Assembly: GCA_002336085.1 (NCBI GenBank)
Contig: DDEH01000124.1
Span: 1 to 40,812 of the forward strand
Reading direction: 5' to 3'
Length of the DNA: 40,812 bases
Origin: Flavobacteriales bacterium UBA1959
Lineage (GTDB): Bacteria > Bacteroidota > Bacteroidia > Flavobacteriales_D > Sanyastnellaceae
Shown one piece after another: positions 8,183-16,587 of the stretch. The notes beneath the pieces are model-generated. The model did not search any database and was not told where the DNA came from. It saw only the letters and a program-made list of their open reading frames with translations. Made by a program: the position numbers and the translations under genes. Within the stretch, counting starts at the first letter, position 1. Each line of letters begins with the position of its first letter.

Positions 8183-10585
8183 TCAATTGAATCGGGAAGG
8201 CTCTGCTTCAATCATCATGCTCATCACAGCCTCAAAAATATCCTCAGCATTGGGCTTGGCATAATAATCACCATCGGTTCCATAAGGTGGCAAATGCGGT
8301 TGAGCGGCCAAGGTTTTGGGTGCTACATCGAGATGCTTCCAAGCTCCTTGTCGGTTGAGAATATCCTCCATGAGGTAAGCGCTTGCGCCACCGGGAACGT
8401 CTTCATCCACCACCAAAAGCCGGTTGGTTTTTCCTACAGACGCAACACAAACGTTATGGTTATCGAATGGCAACAACGTTCGGGCATCGATCAATTCTAC
8501 TTGTACTCCGTACTTTTCCAATTGAGTCGCAGCTACAGCCGCAATATTAAACGTAGCCCCATAAGAGACCAACGTGATATCCTCCCCAGCCTTGACCACT
8601 TCAGGGATTCCGAGCGGAGTTGTGAATTCTCCCAGATTGGAAGGTATCTTTTCTTTTGTCCGATATCCGTTGAGGCATTCAACGACTAGGGCGGGCTCCT
8701 GCGATTGCAAAAGGGTGTTGTACATGCCAGCTGCCTCCATCATGTTGCGAGGCACACACACATGCATTCCGCGCAGGGAATGAATAATAGCTCCCATTGG
8801 CGATCCGCTGTGCCAAATCCCTTCGAGTCGGTGGCCGCGGGTTCGGATGATCACGGGTGCTTTTTGACCGCCTGATGTACGGTAACGTACCGTTGCAGCA
8901 TCGTCGCGCAAAATTTGCAGCGCATAATACAAATAGTCCAAATATTGGATCTCCGCAATGGGACGAAATCCTCGCAAAGCGAGTCCTATTCCTTGTCCTG
9001 CTATGGTGCACTCTCGAATTCCCGTGTCAGAAACCCGGTTTTTACCGAACTTTTCTTGCATGCCTTCCATGGACTGATTGACTCCCCCAATGCCTCCCGT
9101 ATCCTCGCCAAAAGTGAGCAATTCTGGGTAACGATGGAAAAGCGCCTCAAAATTCTTTTGCAGGATTTGTCGGCCATCGACGTGCTCATCGTCCGCGCTA
9201 AAAACGGGAGGCACCACCGGAACTTCCAATGCCGAATCACTACCGTCGCTGTACAAATGCCGGCTAAAAAGCCTTTGATTTTGGCTCCCATACGAATCGG
9301 ACCACTGCTTTAACGCATCCAAAGCCCTTGTGCGATGGACACCTGCACCTTGAAGGGTACGCCGCGCTGCAGCGTGAAGCTCCGCCTTCCCCGGAAATAG
9401 GCCATTGCGCAAGGCTTGAATCTCTTCCGATTCCGCGCCCGATACCTCTGAAATGAGACCAACTACCTCTTCGATTTCTTCATCGAAGGACGACCGAAAT
9501 GCCGACCATGCCGCCTTTTGCTCGTTTCGAACTTCTTGCTTCGTTTCCTTGCGAATCGCATCCAATTCCTCCTGGGTAGACGCTCCTTCCAGCAAAACAA
9601 ATTTTTCAAACTGTCGGATGCAATCAAATTCCTTGGCCCAAGCCATTCGTTCTTTCGATTTATACCGCTCGTGAGAGCCCGATGTACTGTGCCCCTGGGG
9701 CTGGGTTATCTCTTCAACATGAACCAAAACAGGCACGTGATCCTTTCTGCAACGCTGCGCTGCAGCTTCGTAGGTCTTGACCAGCGCTGGGTAATCCCAG
9801 CCTTTGACCCGGTAAATCACAATCCCATTTGTCCCTTCCTCTATTTGCATACCACTCAACGCGACAGAAATGGAAGATTTGGTGGTCTGGTATTTTTTTG
9901 GAACGCTGATTCCATAGCCATCGTCCCAAACATTCATCAGCATCGGAACTTGCAATACCCCCGCCGCGTTCATGGTCTCCCAAAACGGACCTTCTGAGGT
10001 ACTTGCATCCCCAATAGTTCCAATGGCAATTTCATCGCCAGAAATAGTAAACCTTCCCTTCGATTTCGCCAAATCGGGCATGGCGCGATAAAGCTTGGAT
10101 GCCTGAGCAAGCCCCAATAATCGTGGCATCTGACCTCCAGTTGGACTGATATCGGCAGAGCTATTGAATCCTTTGGTTTGATCCAACCAATCCCCTTTTT
10201 CATCCAAAATTCGAGTGGCAAAATGTCCGCCCATCTGGCGCCCACCGGAAATCGGTTCACGCTCGAGGTCTGTATCTGCATAAAGCGCCGCGAAATACTG
10301 CCTTGCCGAGAGTAGTCCTTGCGCCATCATCAACGTTTGATCACGGTAGTATCCCGATCGCCAATCACCGGGCTGTACAATCTTAGACAAAGCCAGCTGG
10401 GCCAATTCCTTGCCATCTCCGAAAATTCCAAATTTCGCCTTGCCGCCCAACACCTCTTTCCGGCCCAACAGCGACGCCTCTCGGCTCAGGCACATCAGAC
10501 GATAATCATCCAACAAGGCTTTTCGGAAATCCTGAACGGATGCAAGAACATTGGCTGCATCTGAGGTGGCATCTATCGGATTCAT
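8183..10585 (-). CDS. 2-oxoacid dehydrogenase E1, fused alpha and beta subunits
   Basis: An 800-residue thiamine-diphosphate enzyme with both E1 subunits on one chain. The N-terminal half (about 20-420) is E1-alpha: the ThDP/Mg motif runs from GD (192-193, GDASTSEGPFWE) to N218 in NVWDDGYGIS. The C-terminal half (about 455-790) is E1-beta: LTFGEDTGGIGGV, the IAEIQYLDYLYYALQ helix, and a transketolase C-terminal domain with VDEDVPGG. It decarboxylates a 2-oxoacid and acylates the lipoyl group of E2; the branched-chain (2-oxoisovalerate) type is most likely, but pyruvate or another substrate cannot be excluded. Fused E1 proteins are usual in Bacteroidota. The E3 gene lpdA lies at 13373; no E2 is present in the window. 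The ATG at 10585 is the first ATG; TTG 10603 is less likely because a promoter-like box ends 4 bases before the ATG. Confidence 0.9.
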   Translation of the reverse strand: MNPIDATSDAANVLASVQDFRKALLDDYRLMCLSREASLLGRKEVLGGKAKFGIFGDGKELAQLALSKIVQPGDWRSGYYRDQTLMMAQGLLSARQYFAALYADTDLEREPISGGRQMGGHFATRILDEKGDWLDQTKGFNSSADISPTGGQMPRLLGLAQASKLYRAMPDLAKSKGRFTISGDEIAIGTIGDASTSEGPFWETMNAAGVLQVPMLMNVWDDGYGISVPKKYQTTKSSISVALSGMQIEEGTNGIVIYRVKGWDYPALVKTYEAAAQRCRKDHVPVLVHVEEITQPQGHSTSGSHERYKSKERMAWAKEFDCIRQFEKFVLLEGASTQEELDAIRKETKQEVRNEQKAAWSAFRSSFDEEIEEVVGLISEVSGAESEEIQALRNGLFPGKAELHAAARRTLQGAGVHRTRALDALKQWSDSYGSQNQRLFSRHLYSDGSDSALEVPVVPPVFSADDEHVDGRQILQKNFEALFHRYPELLTFGEDTGGIGGVNQSMEGMQEKFGKNRVSDTGIRECTIAGQGIGLALRGFRPIAEIQYLDYLYYALQILRDDAATVRYRTSGGQKAPVIIRTRGHRLEGIWHSGSPMGAIIHSLRGMHVCVPRNMMEAAGMYNTLLQSQEPALVVECLNGYRTKEKIPSNLGEFTTPLGIPEVVKAGEDITLVSYGATFNIAAVAATQLEKYGVQVELIDARTLLPFDNHNVCVASVGKTNRLLVVDEDVPGGASAYLMEDILNRQGAWKHLDVAPKTLAAQPHLPPYGTDGDYYAKPNAEDIFEAVMSMMIEAEPSRFN

Positions 10586-10589
10586 GACG

Positions 10590-10597
10590 CGAAAATA
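10590..10597 (-). promoter_or_regulatory. Candidate -7 box abutting the E1 start codon
   Basis: Minus-strand TATTTTCG (7 of 8 to TAnnTTTG) is followed by CGTC and then the ATG at 10585. Transcription would start at or next to the ATG, implying a leaderless mRNA. The same TAnnTTCG-N4-ATG arrangement recurs at 21478-21485 and 31919-31926. No convincing TTG is seen at the -33 position here. Confidence 0.35.
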
Positions 10598-10681
10598 GTG
10601 CAACTCAGACCAAGCGCAGAATTAGGTTTGAAATCGAGGCCTTGAAGGCCACATAACTGTTCACAACTGCAAAGCTCAACC

Positions 10682-11599
10682 TCACTGCATGAGAATTGCA
10701 TAGGCTGCAGCAACAGTAGCACCCACGCGCACATTGTGTTCGACAAGTGCTCGATTGGCACGTAAACTTTTGCCCGCTGTTTGTTCATTTACGAAGCGAA
10801 GCAAAAACGGAGTCAAGTCCTTGCCTGTTACACCTTCCGCTGCAGCGGCTCGCAACCCGAGTTCTATGGCGGCCGTGATTTGTTGCGGATCAGCTGAAAA
10901 CTCGGCAGGAATGGGGTTGGCAATCAAAAATCCACCCCTCAGACCCAAGGTCCATTTCGCGTGCATCGCAGCAGCCATCTCTTCTGCCGAATCCACACGG
11001 TGTGGAACTTTCAAACCACTGGTCGCAGTAAAAAATGCAGGAAACTCATCCGTACCGAATCCTGCAACTGTGACTCCTGCCGTTTCAAGGGCCTCCAGTG
11101 TTTTCGGTAAATCCAAAATGGACTTTGCCCCCGCACTAACTACTGCGACAGAGGACTGTGCCAACTCAGGAATATCCGCTGAGACATCCCACGTTTGATC
11201 TGCTCCACGATGCACTCCGCCAATACCTCCCGTTGCGAACACTCGAATGCCCGCGAGTTCACAACCAATCAGTGTACCACTGACCGTCGTTGCGCCGAGG
11301 GATTTACGGGCAAGTGCGAGAGGCAAATCCCTACGCGAGACTTTCAATACTTTCGGCTCGGTCGCCAACGCTAGAAGGTCTGATTCTGTGCAACCAACTT
11401 GTAATTTCCCATTTACTACTGCCACCGTTGCAGGAATAGCACCGCCCTCTCGGACAATGGATTCCAATCGATTGGCCGTTTCTAAATTTTGCGGATAAGG
11501 CATCCCATGGGCAACGATGGTAGACTCCAGCGCCACAATCGCACGTCGCGAGTTCAGCGCCTCCTGAATTTCAGGCAGAACTTTGACGAACTCGTTCAT
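10682..11599 (-). CDS. psuG: Pseudouridine-5'-phosphate glycosidase
   Basis: A 305-residue cytoplasmic enzyme that splits pseudouridine 5'-phosphate into uracil and ribose 5-phosphate (reversible C-glycosidic bond). Family signatures are clear: VALESTIVAHGMPYPQNLET near the N-terminus, FATGGIGGVHRGA, VVSAGAKSILDLPKTLE, GTDEFPAFF and the TPFLL..VNE..GKSLRAN stretch near the end. The start at 11599 lies one base after the obg stop codon (TAA-G-ATG); an upstream in-frame start inside obg is less likely. The usual partner, a PfkB-type pseudouridine kinase (PsuK), is not adjacent. Placement at the end of adk-obg suggests growth-linked expression, perhaps for recycling pseudouridine from RNA turnover (inference). 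Confidence 0.92.
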   Translation of the reverse strand: MNEFVKVLPEIQEALNSRRAIVALESTIVAHGMPYPQNLETANRLESIVREGGAIPATVAVVNGKLQVGCTESDLLALATEPKVLKVSRRDLPLALARKSLGATTVSGTLIGCELAGIRVFATGGIGGVHRGADQTWDVSADIPELAQSSVAVVSAGAKSILDLPKTLEALETAGVTVAGFGTDEFPAFFTATSGLKVPHRVDSAEEMAAAMHAKWTLGLRGGFLIANPIPAEFSADPQQITAAIELGLRAAAAEGVTGKDLTPFLLRFVNEQTAGKSLRANRALVEHNVRVGATVAAAYAILMQ

Positions 11600-11600
11600 C

Positions 11601-12602
11601 TTACCAGACTGTTGCTTCATCCATGGATTTCCAGAGGGCATCTTTCAATTCAATCAAACCCTTTTGGGCCACACTGGAGAAAAACAGGGGATCTAGATCA
11701 CGAATTTCATCGTGTATCGCCTCTTGCAGCTCCTCATCCAACATGTCACTTTTGGAGATCGCCAATAACCGATTTTTCTTCAACAGATCGGGATTGTATT
11801 TTTCCAATTCCCCGAGAAGTGTTTGATATTCTGTTGCGATATCGTCACTGTCCGCCGGCACTATAAAGAGCAAAACAGGATTCCGCTCAATGTGCCGCAA
11901 AAAACGCAACCCTAATCCCTTTCCTTCAGATGCACCTTCAATGATTCCCGGAATATCAGCCATAACAAAAGAGCGGTCATCCCGATATGCCACCATGCCT
12001 AAATTTGGCTTGAGCGTTGTAAAAGGATAGTTCGCTATTTCAGGCTTGGCGGCACTGACTACAGACAGCAAAGTCGATTTTCCTGCATTTGGCAATCCAA
12101 CCAAACCTACATCAGCAAGAAGCTTTAACTCCAGAATTTTCCATTCTTCGAGTCCCGGCTCCCCGGGCTGGGCATATGTAGGAGACTGCCTGACGGAGGA
12201 TTTGAAATGGTCGTTTCCTCTTCCGCCTTTCCCACCTTTGGTAAGAATGACTTCTTGGCCCTCATCCAGAATCTCCATCACTACTTCTTCCGTTTCCGGA
12301 TCCCGGACCACCGTTCCCAAAGGAACATTGATATAAACGTCATCTCCGTCGGCGCCATGTTTGTGCTGTCCGCGCCCTGTATCCCCATGGCCAGCTATTA
12401 CGTGTCGCGCATATTTCAGGTGCAAAAGCGTCCAGTGCTGTGTGTTGCCTCGAATGATGACGTGTCCCCCACGACCACCATCGCCGCCATCAGGGCCGCC
12501 CTTGGCCGTCATCCGATTTCTCATAAAATGAGCAGAACCCGGTCCACCTCGGCCAGAACGGCAGCAGATCTTTACGTAATCGACAAAATTTTCACCTGAC
12601 AT
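11601..12602 (-). CDS. obg: Obg family GTPase (ribosome assembly)
   Basis: A 333-residue GTPase that binds the large ribosomal subunit and ppGpp and takes part in 50S assembly and stress control. The N-terminal glycine-rich Obg fold (about 2-158; KGGPDGGDGGRGGHV, TKGGKGGRGN) precedes the G domain: P-loop GLPNAGKS (169-176), switch I around NYPFTTLKPNLG, DIPG (216-219), SKSD in place of the usual NKxD, and SSVA as G5. The SKSD variant resembles other Bacteroidota Obg proteins as I recall them. There is no C-terminal OCT extension, so this is a short form. It follows adk by 9 bases and precedes psuG by one base: a three-gene operon. Confidence 0.95.
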   Translation of the reverse strand: MSGENFVDYVKICCRSGRGGPGSAHFMRNRMTAKGGPDGGDGGRGGHVIIRGNTQHWTLLHLKYARHVIAGHGDTGRGQHKHGADGDDVYINVPLGTVVRDPETEEVVMEILDEGQEVILTKGGKGGRGNDHFKSSVRQSPTYAQPGEPGLEEWKILELKLLADVGLVGLPNAGKSTLLSVVSAAKPEIANYPFTTLKPNLGMVAYRDDRSFVMADIPGIIEGASEGKGLGLRFLRHIERNPVLLFIVPADSDDIATEYQTLLGELEKYNPDLLKKNRLLAISKSDMLDEELQEAIHDEIRDLDPLFFSSVAQKGLIELKDALWKSMDEATVW

Positions 12603-12611
12603 GGAATGGAA

Positions 12612-13181
12612 TCAAAGGGCAATGGCCGCTTTCAAGCGGTCGGAAATCTCCTCTACAGCACCGATACCATCGATCCCTGTAAACTTACCTTGCGCTGCGT
12701 AATGCCCGGCAACAGGAGCTGTTTCAGCATTATAAACGTCAATACGTTTTTGAATAACTACCGGATTGGCATCGTCGGGACGGCCGCTGGTTTCGGCTCG
12801 AGCAAGCAAGCGTGACTTCAATTCTGCCTCATCCACTTCCAATGCCAGCATGCACGCGACGGGAGTGTTTCGGTTGTCCAAAAATGCATCCAGTGCCTCC
12901 GCTTGTGCTGTGGTTCGAGGGAATCCATCAAAAATGAATCCCTTCGCTTCGCGATGCTGATCTACTTCAGACTCCAGCATGCGTATAGTTACATCATCGG
13001 GAACAAGCTGGCCCTTGTCCATGTATGACTGCGCCATTTTCCCCAGTTCAGTATTCCCCTTAATATTGGACCTGAAAATGTCTCCAGTACTGAGGTGAAC
13101 AAGTCCGTAAGACTTCACCAAGTGAACACTTTGCGTGCCTTTTCCTGCACCGGGGGGACCAAATAAAACGATGTTAAGCAT
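12612..13181 (-). CDS. adk: Adenylate kinase
   Basis: A 189-residue cytoplasmic enzyme (ATP + AMP = 2 ADP). P-loop GPPGAGKGT at 8-16, the AMP-binding LSTGDIFRSNI and GFIFDGFPRTTAQAE segments, and LLARAETSGRPDD at the short LID. It lacks the long cysteine-containing zinc LID found in some Gram-positive enzymes. First gene of the adk-obg-psuG operon; a perfect TAnnTTTG box lies about 60 bases upstream at 13243-13250. In related genomes a hypoxanthine phosphoribosyltransferase gene often sits beside adk; here the neighbour is lpdA, divergently transcribed. Confidence 0.96.
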   Translation of the reverse strand: MLNIVLFGPPGAGKGTQSVHLVKSYGLVHLSTGDIFRSNIKGNTELGKMAQSYMDKGQLVPDDVTIRMLESEVDQHREAKGFIFDGFPRTTAQAEALDAFLDNRNTPVACMLALEVDEAELKSRLLARAETSGRPDDANPVVIQKRIDVYNAETAPVAGHYAAQGKFTGIDGIGAVEEISDRLKAAIAL

Positions 13182-13242
13182 GATCTAATTCTTCAAGAAC
13201 CTGGTATTATTACCGTGCATGAGCATCCATGATTCAAGTAGG

Positions 13243-13250
13243 CAAAGGTA
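13243..13250 (-). promoter_or_regulatory. Candidate -7 box of the adk-obg-psuG operon
   Basis: Minus-strand TACCTTTG is a perfect match to the Bacteroidota -7 consensus. It implies a leader of about 55 bases before the adk ATG at 13181. No clear TTG occurs 19-23 bases further upstream. Confidence 0.5.
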
Positions 13251-13311
13251 CTGCATGAATTCAGAACCTCACACGGTACGCAAGACACATCCTTGAACCA
13301 ATGGTATGCGT

Positions 13312-13319
13312 TAACTTTA
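13312..13319 (+). promoter_or_regulatory. Candidate -7 box of lpdA
   Basis: TAACTTTA (7 of 8 to TAnnTTTG), with a TTG 16 bases upstream, slightly short of the usual spacing. It would give a leader of about 47 bases before ATG 13373. Confidence 0.35.
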
Positions 13320-13372
13320 CCGCGAAAATCAACACGCACTTCCCTCTTCGAAGGGAGCATTGAAGCAAATTC

Positions 13373-14761
13373 ATGAAGTACGACGTCATTATTCTTGGAA
13401 GTGGCCCTGGCGGCTATGTAACGGCCATTCGAGCCAGCCAACTTGGCCTGAAAACAGCCGTAATTGAACGGGAAGCATTGGGAGGCATCTGCCTCAACTG
13501 GGGATGCATCCCCACCAAAGCCTTGCTCAAAAGCGCGAATGTTTTCGAATACATCGAACACGCTGAAGATTATGGAATTTCTGTAGCCAGTCCCAAGGCC
13601 GATTTCAAAGGCATGGTGGCACGCAGCCGTGGGGTAGCAGATGGCATGTCAAAAGGCGTTCAATTTCTCATGAAAAAGAACAAAATTGATGTGATCATGG
13701 GCAACGGCAAGTTGCTCCCGGGCAAACAGGTCGAGGTGACCGCCACGGATGGATCCATTCAAACGGTATCCGCAGGCCACATCATCATTGCCACTGGCGC
13801 GCGCAGTCGCCAGTTGCCTTCCATTCCACAGGATGGGAAAAACATCATTGGATACCGAGAAGCCATGACCTTGGAAAAGCAACCTAAGCGCTTGGTTGTT
13901 GTAGGTTCCGGCGCCATAGGAGTCGAATTCGCTTATTTCTACAATGCCATCGGCACGGAGGTAACGGTGGTTGAGTACCAAGATCGTATCGTCCCTGTCG
14001 AAGATGCGGACGTGAGCAAGCAACTGGAGAAGAGCTTTAAGAAAGCTGGAATTAAAGTCATGACCTCGTCTGAAGTCCTTGGCGTCGAGAGCAAAGGGAA
14101 AGAGCAAACTGTCACCATCAAGACGAAAAAGGGAGAAGAAACAATCAAGTGCGATGTCGTCTTAAGCGCAGCAGGTGTCATTTCCAATATTGAAAACATC
14201 GGCTTGGAGGAAGTTGGAATCGCCGTAGATGGAGGCAAAATAATTGTCGATGACTTTTACGCGAGCAATATCCCAGGCTACTACGCCATTGGTGACTGTG
14301 TTCCCGGCCCAGCTTTGGCCCACGTGGCTTCAGCTGAGGGCATCACTTGCGTTGAAAAAATCGCAGGCCATTCCCCAGAACCCATCGATTACGGAAACAT
14401 CCCGGGTTGCACGTATTGTTTCCCTGAGGTTGCTAGCGTGGGCATGACAGAGGCCAAAGCAAAAGAAGCCGGATACGAAATTAAGGTGGGCAAGTTCCCC
14501 TTCTCTGCCTCTGGAAAAGCTAGTGCTTCTGGACACAAAGACGGTTTTGTCAAATTGATCTTCGATGCGAAATACGGAGAGCTGCTCGGCGGTCATATGA
14601 TTGGCGCCAACGTCACTGAGATGGTGGCCGAATTGGTCGCACTTCGCAAGCTTGAGACCACTGGGCATGAGCTCATTAAGATAATCCACCCACATCCAAC
14701 GCTCAGCGAAGCGGTAATGGAGGCGGCAGCGGCAGCTTACGGCGAGGTCATTCACCTTTAA
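13373..14761 (+). CDS. lpdA: Dihydrolipoyl dehydrogenase (E3)
   Basis: A 462-residue FAD flavoprotein that reoxidises dihydrolipoamide of 2-oxoacid dehydrogenase (or glycine cleavage) complexes with NAD+. Seen here: FAD-binding GSGPGGYVTA (9-18), the redox disulphide C40-LNWG-C45 in GGICLNWGCIPTK, NAD-binding VVGSGAIGVEF, the second FAD motif YAIGDCVPGPALAHVA, and the C-terminal HPHPTLSE with the catalytic His441-Glu446 pair contributed to the partner subunit. Length is standard. Transcribed away from adk and ended by a strong shared terminator. It is the natural E3 for the fused E1 about 3 kb away, though it is not in the same operon. Confidence 0.97.
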   Translation: MKYDVIILGSGPGGYVTAIRASQLGLKTAVIEREALGGICLNWGCIPTKALLKSANVFEYIEHAEDYGISVASPKADFKGMVARSRGVADGMSKGVQFLMKKNKIDVIMGNGKLLPGKQVEVTATDGSIQTVSAGHIIIATGARSRQLPSIPQDGKNIIGYREAMTLEKQPKRLVVVGSGAIGVEFAYFYNAIGTEVTVVEYQDRIVPVEDADVSKQLEKSFKKAGIKVMTSSEVLGVESKGKEQTVTIKTKKGEETIKCDVVLSAAGVISNIENIGLEEVGIAVDGGKIIVDDFYASNIPGYYAIGDCVPGPALAHVASAEGITCVEKIAGHSPEPIDYGNIPGCTYCFPEVASVGMTEAKAKEAGYEIKVGKFPFSASGKASASGHKDGFVKLIFDAKYGELLGGHMIGANVTEMVAELVALRKLETTGHELIKIIHPHPTLSEAVMEAAAAAYGEVIHL

Positions 14762-14777
14762 TTTTCAAAGCAATTAA

Positions 14778-14813
14778 TGAAAAAGGCGCTCCATTTAAGG
14801 GGCGCCTTTTTCA
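14778..14813. terminator. Bidirectional terminator between lpdA and the DUF5715 gene
   Basis: A 15-bp inverted repeat (14778-14792 with 14799-14813, one T-G wobble, 6-base loop ATTTAA) flanked by A-run and T-run so that each strand has a GC-rich stem ending in Ts. It sits between two convergent genes, 17 bases past the lpdA stop and 24 past the stop of the minus-strand gene. Confidence 0.9.
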
Positions 14814-14836
14814 TTTCTATTTCGTTCAGCACTGCC

Positions 14837-15652
14837 CTAACGCCTTAGCGTTATGTGCATACAGCTCTTCTCAGGAATTACCAATATTCTGCCCTTTTTC
14901 TGAAACCCTCGCAACACGCTTTGAATGGCGCGTGTGGGAGCTGAGCAATCCGTTTCGTTGCTGGGTCGGTCGGTGTAGGCAATATCGAATGAAGCGCCGA
15001 AGCTATGTGTCGACGTCCCATTGAAGGCATTGTAATTGCGACGTCCCAAACGAGACTGTTGAAGCTCAGTGCGCGTCAGACTGGTCACCCGAAACCGTGT
15101 GCCTTCGCTGCCCGTGCCCTCCAATTCATCAGCGAATGCATTCCCCATATCGCTGAGCAAATCACTTACTTCTGGCAAAAGCACGGCGTAGCTGTGGGAC
15201 AGTGCTGTAATATGATAGCCGCGGCCATCATGAACCGGGACCAAATCACCGCGCCGCTTTCCAGCTTCCAATTCATTCTTGTCCTTGACAAAGAAGCTAT
15301 TGGGCAAATTCCTCGCTGCCACTTCATGATCCGTGTATGGGTTCTTAGGCAGTTTTAGCACATGCCGGTTGCAACTACAAGGCTTGACCTCTTCCGCTTC
15401 GGAAATTGACTTGGACGTCATTGCCTGTCGAACTGCTGACTCTGCTGGAGACTCTTGTTCTTCAGCAGAAGAAGATGCACTCGATTCACTTCCATCTCCC
15501 GCTTCCACTCCAGGATGCTCCAAAGCTATCCCTTCATCTGCAGCAGCTGTGTCTGGCGTAATCCAGGCGGCAAGAGAAAACACCAAGAACATCAGCGTCC
15601 CCCCCACGAGGGTTATTCGATCCCAACGATATCTGCGGTTCTCATTTGGCAT
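14837..15652 (-). CDS. DUF5715-like membrane-anchored protein (M15 peptidase-like fold)
   Basis: 271 residues. A basic N-terminus and one membrane segment (about 14-35) precede a low-complexity Ser/Glu/Ala linker (about 40-90), then a globular domain. The domain contains RFRVTSLTRTELQQSRLGRR, STHSFGASFDIAY and, at the very end, CMHITLRR. STHxxGxxxD with a later histidine recalls the zinc site of D-Ala-D-Ala carboxypeptidases (M15/VanY), and the layout matches what I know as DUF5715. It may act on peptidoglycan in the periplasm, but the second metal histidine is not certain. Convergent with lpdA; divergent from the next gene, with a pair of CCACAATA direct repeats between them. Confidence 0.65.
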   Translation of the reverse strand: MPNENRRYRWDRITLVGGTLMFLVFSLAAWITPDTAAADEGIALEHPGVEAGDGSESSASSSAEEQESPAESAVRQAMTSKSISEAEEVKPCSCNRHVLKLPKNPYTDHEVAARNLPNSFFVKDKNELEAGKRRGDLVPVHDGRGYHITALSHSYAVLLPEVSDLLSDMGNAFADELEGTGSEGTRFRVTSLTRTELQQSRLGRRNYNAFNGTSTHSFGASFDIAYTDRPSNETDCSAPTRAIQSVLRGFQKKGRILVIPEKSCMHITLRR

Positions 15653-15736
15653 GCTGCAATATCAGAGGCTTTAAACCCATATGCACATCCCTTAGCACTT
15701 AAAATCCCACAATAGAATATGGAAAAATCCACAATA

Positions 15737-15764
15737 TTGACTTGACTGAATGTTGAAACCTTTG
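15737..15764 (+). promoter_or_regulatory. Candidate promoter of the 178-residue conserved protein gene
   Basis: TTG at 15737-15739, a 17-base spacer, and AACCTTTG at 15757-15764 (7 of 8 to TAnnTTTG). The predicted transcript start near 15771 lies after an in-frame ATG at 15750 and so supports translation from 15801. Confidence 0.45.
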
Positions 15765-15800
15765 ACGCTGAATTTCGTTACAGAAAGCAAAGCAAATAAG

Positions 15801-16337
15801 ATGATTGGCATAGGCGCAAAAGTGACGCATCCCACACACGCAGAGGGAGTAATTTTTGGATCAGACGGTGATTTCTGGCGAATCTATTTCCAGTCGGTTG
15901 GCGAAAAATCCATTTCAAAAGAATTCGATGGGCTCAATGTCATCGAAGCTGCCGAGGATATGAGCCAACCCGATGTTAGTGATATCATGACCGCCATGGA
16001 ACACGTTTTAGGTGATTTCGCCGACCGTATTCGTGGAGAAGAACGACATGAAAATGTTGAGATTAGTGAGCGGTGGGACGGTGGAAGTTTGATCATTCAA
16101 CCCGCGGAAGAAGAGCTCAAATCAAAAGAGATTCCGGTTGATACTTTTTTTCACAAAATTGTAATGACCCGCGATCGGCTGCGTGTACTTGAAGCGAAAA
16201 TCAATGCCCACGAAAAGTTAGCGGATTCGGATAAAATTGATTTGCAGCAATACATCACGAAAATTTACGGTTCTCTCACCACCTTCAATGTACTTTTCAA
16301 GTACAAAGAAGATTGGTTTGTTGGGGAAAAGAAGTAA
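15801..16337 (+). CDS. Conserved Bacteroidota protein of unknown function
   Basis: 178 residues, cytoplasmic, no signal peptide. An N-terminal small beta-barrel-like segment (GIGAKVTHPTHAEGVIFG.., about 3-50; like CarD/UvrD-type 'hp.hG.G.v' folds) is followed by a mostly helical part ending in FHKIVMTRDRLRVLEAKIN, QQYITKIYGSLTTFNVLF and KYKEDWFVGEKK. The C-terminal half resembles a family I recall as a widespread, highly conserved Flavobacteriales hypothetical protein. Function unknown; the N-terminal fold suggests protein or nucleic-acid contact (inference). An ATG at 15750 is in frame, but the promoter position and the family's typical N-terminus favour 15801. Confidence 0.75.
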   Translation: MIGIGAKVTHPTHAEGVIFGSDGDFWRIYFQSVGEKSISKEFDGLNVIEAAEDMSQPDVSDIMTAMEHVLGDFADRIRGEERHENVEISERWDGGSLIIQPAEEELKSKEIPVDTFFHKIVMTRDRLRVLEAKINAHEKLADSDKIDLQQYITKIYGSLTTFNVLFKYKEDWFVGEKK

Positions 16338-16413
16338 TGGATTGCATGTCTGCTTATTTTATTTAGCCACGTTTGATTTCCTTACCTTCGACCCGTAACC
16401 TCAAGGCCAAGGT

Positions 16414-16587
16414 ATGAACCGAATTATTTTCGGCATTTTAAGCCAGCTGAACAAGCTGCTTTTGCCGCGTTTCTCGAAAAGACAAGACTTGACCCGACTC
16501 AAAAAGTGGGAACAAGCTTTGGTAGGCTGGAAAATGTGGGTAACCTACCGTTACCTCGATGCACAAGAACAAAAGCCATTGCCATGA
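16414..16587 (+). CDS. 57-residue small basic protein, translationally coupled to the Nramp-like gene
   Basis: ATG 16414 opens a 57-codon frame whose TGA (16585-16587) overlaps the ATG of the transporter gene (ATGA). The product has a hydrophobic/amphipathic start (MNRIIFGILSQLNKLLLPRF) and a basic, tryptophan-rich second half (LTRLKKWEQALVGWKMWVTY) ending DAQEQKPLP. A near -7 box, TACCTTCG, lies at 16383-16390. The ATGA overlap, sensible composition and my recollection of similar short 'WQ.a..gyk.wVT...L' proteins in other Flavobacteriales support a real gene. It may be a small membrane-associated partner of the transporter; no function is known. It is easy to miss because it is so short. 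Confidence 0.65.
   Translation: MNRIIFGILSQLNKLLLPRFSKRQDLTRLKKWEQALVGWKMWVTYRYLDAQEQKPLP

Noticed and set aside
10638..10650. GGCCTTGAAGGCC palindrome after psuG
   Set aside because: The hairpin would have a 3-base loop and no proper T-run; too weak for a terminator call.
16506..16583. Upstream extension of the Nramp-like protein by 26 residues
   Set aside because: The extension is hydrophilic, overlaps the 57-codon gene in another frame and removes the ATGA junction; the Nramp N-terminus fits ATG 16584.
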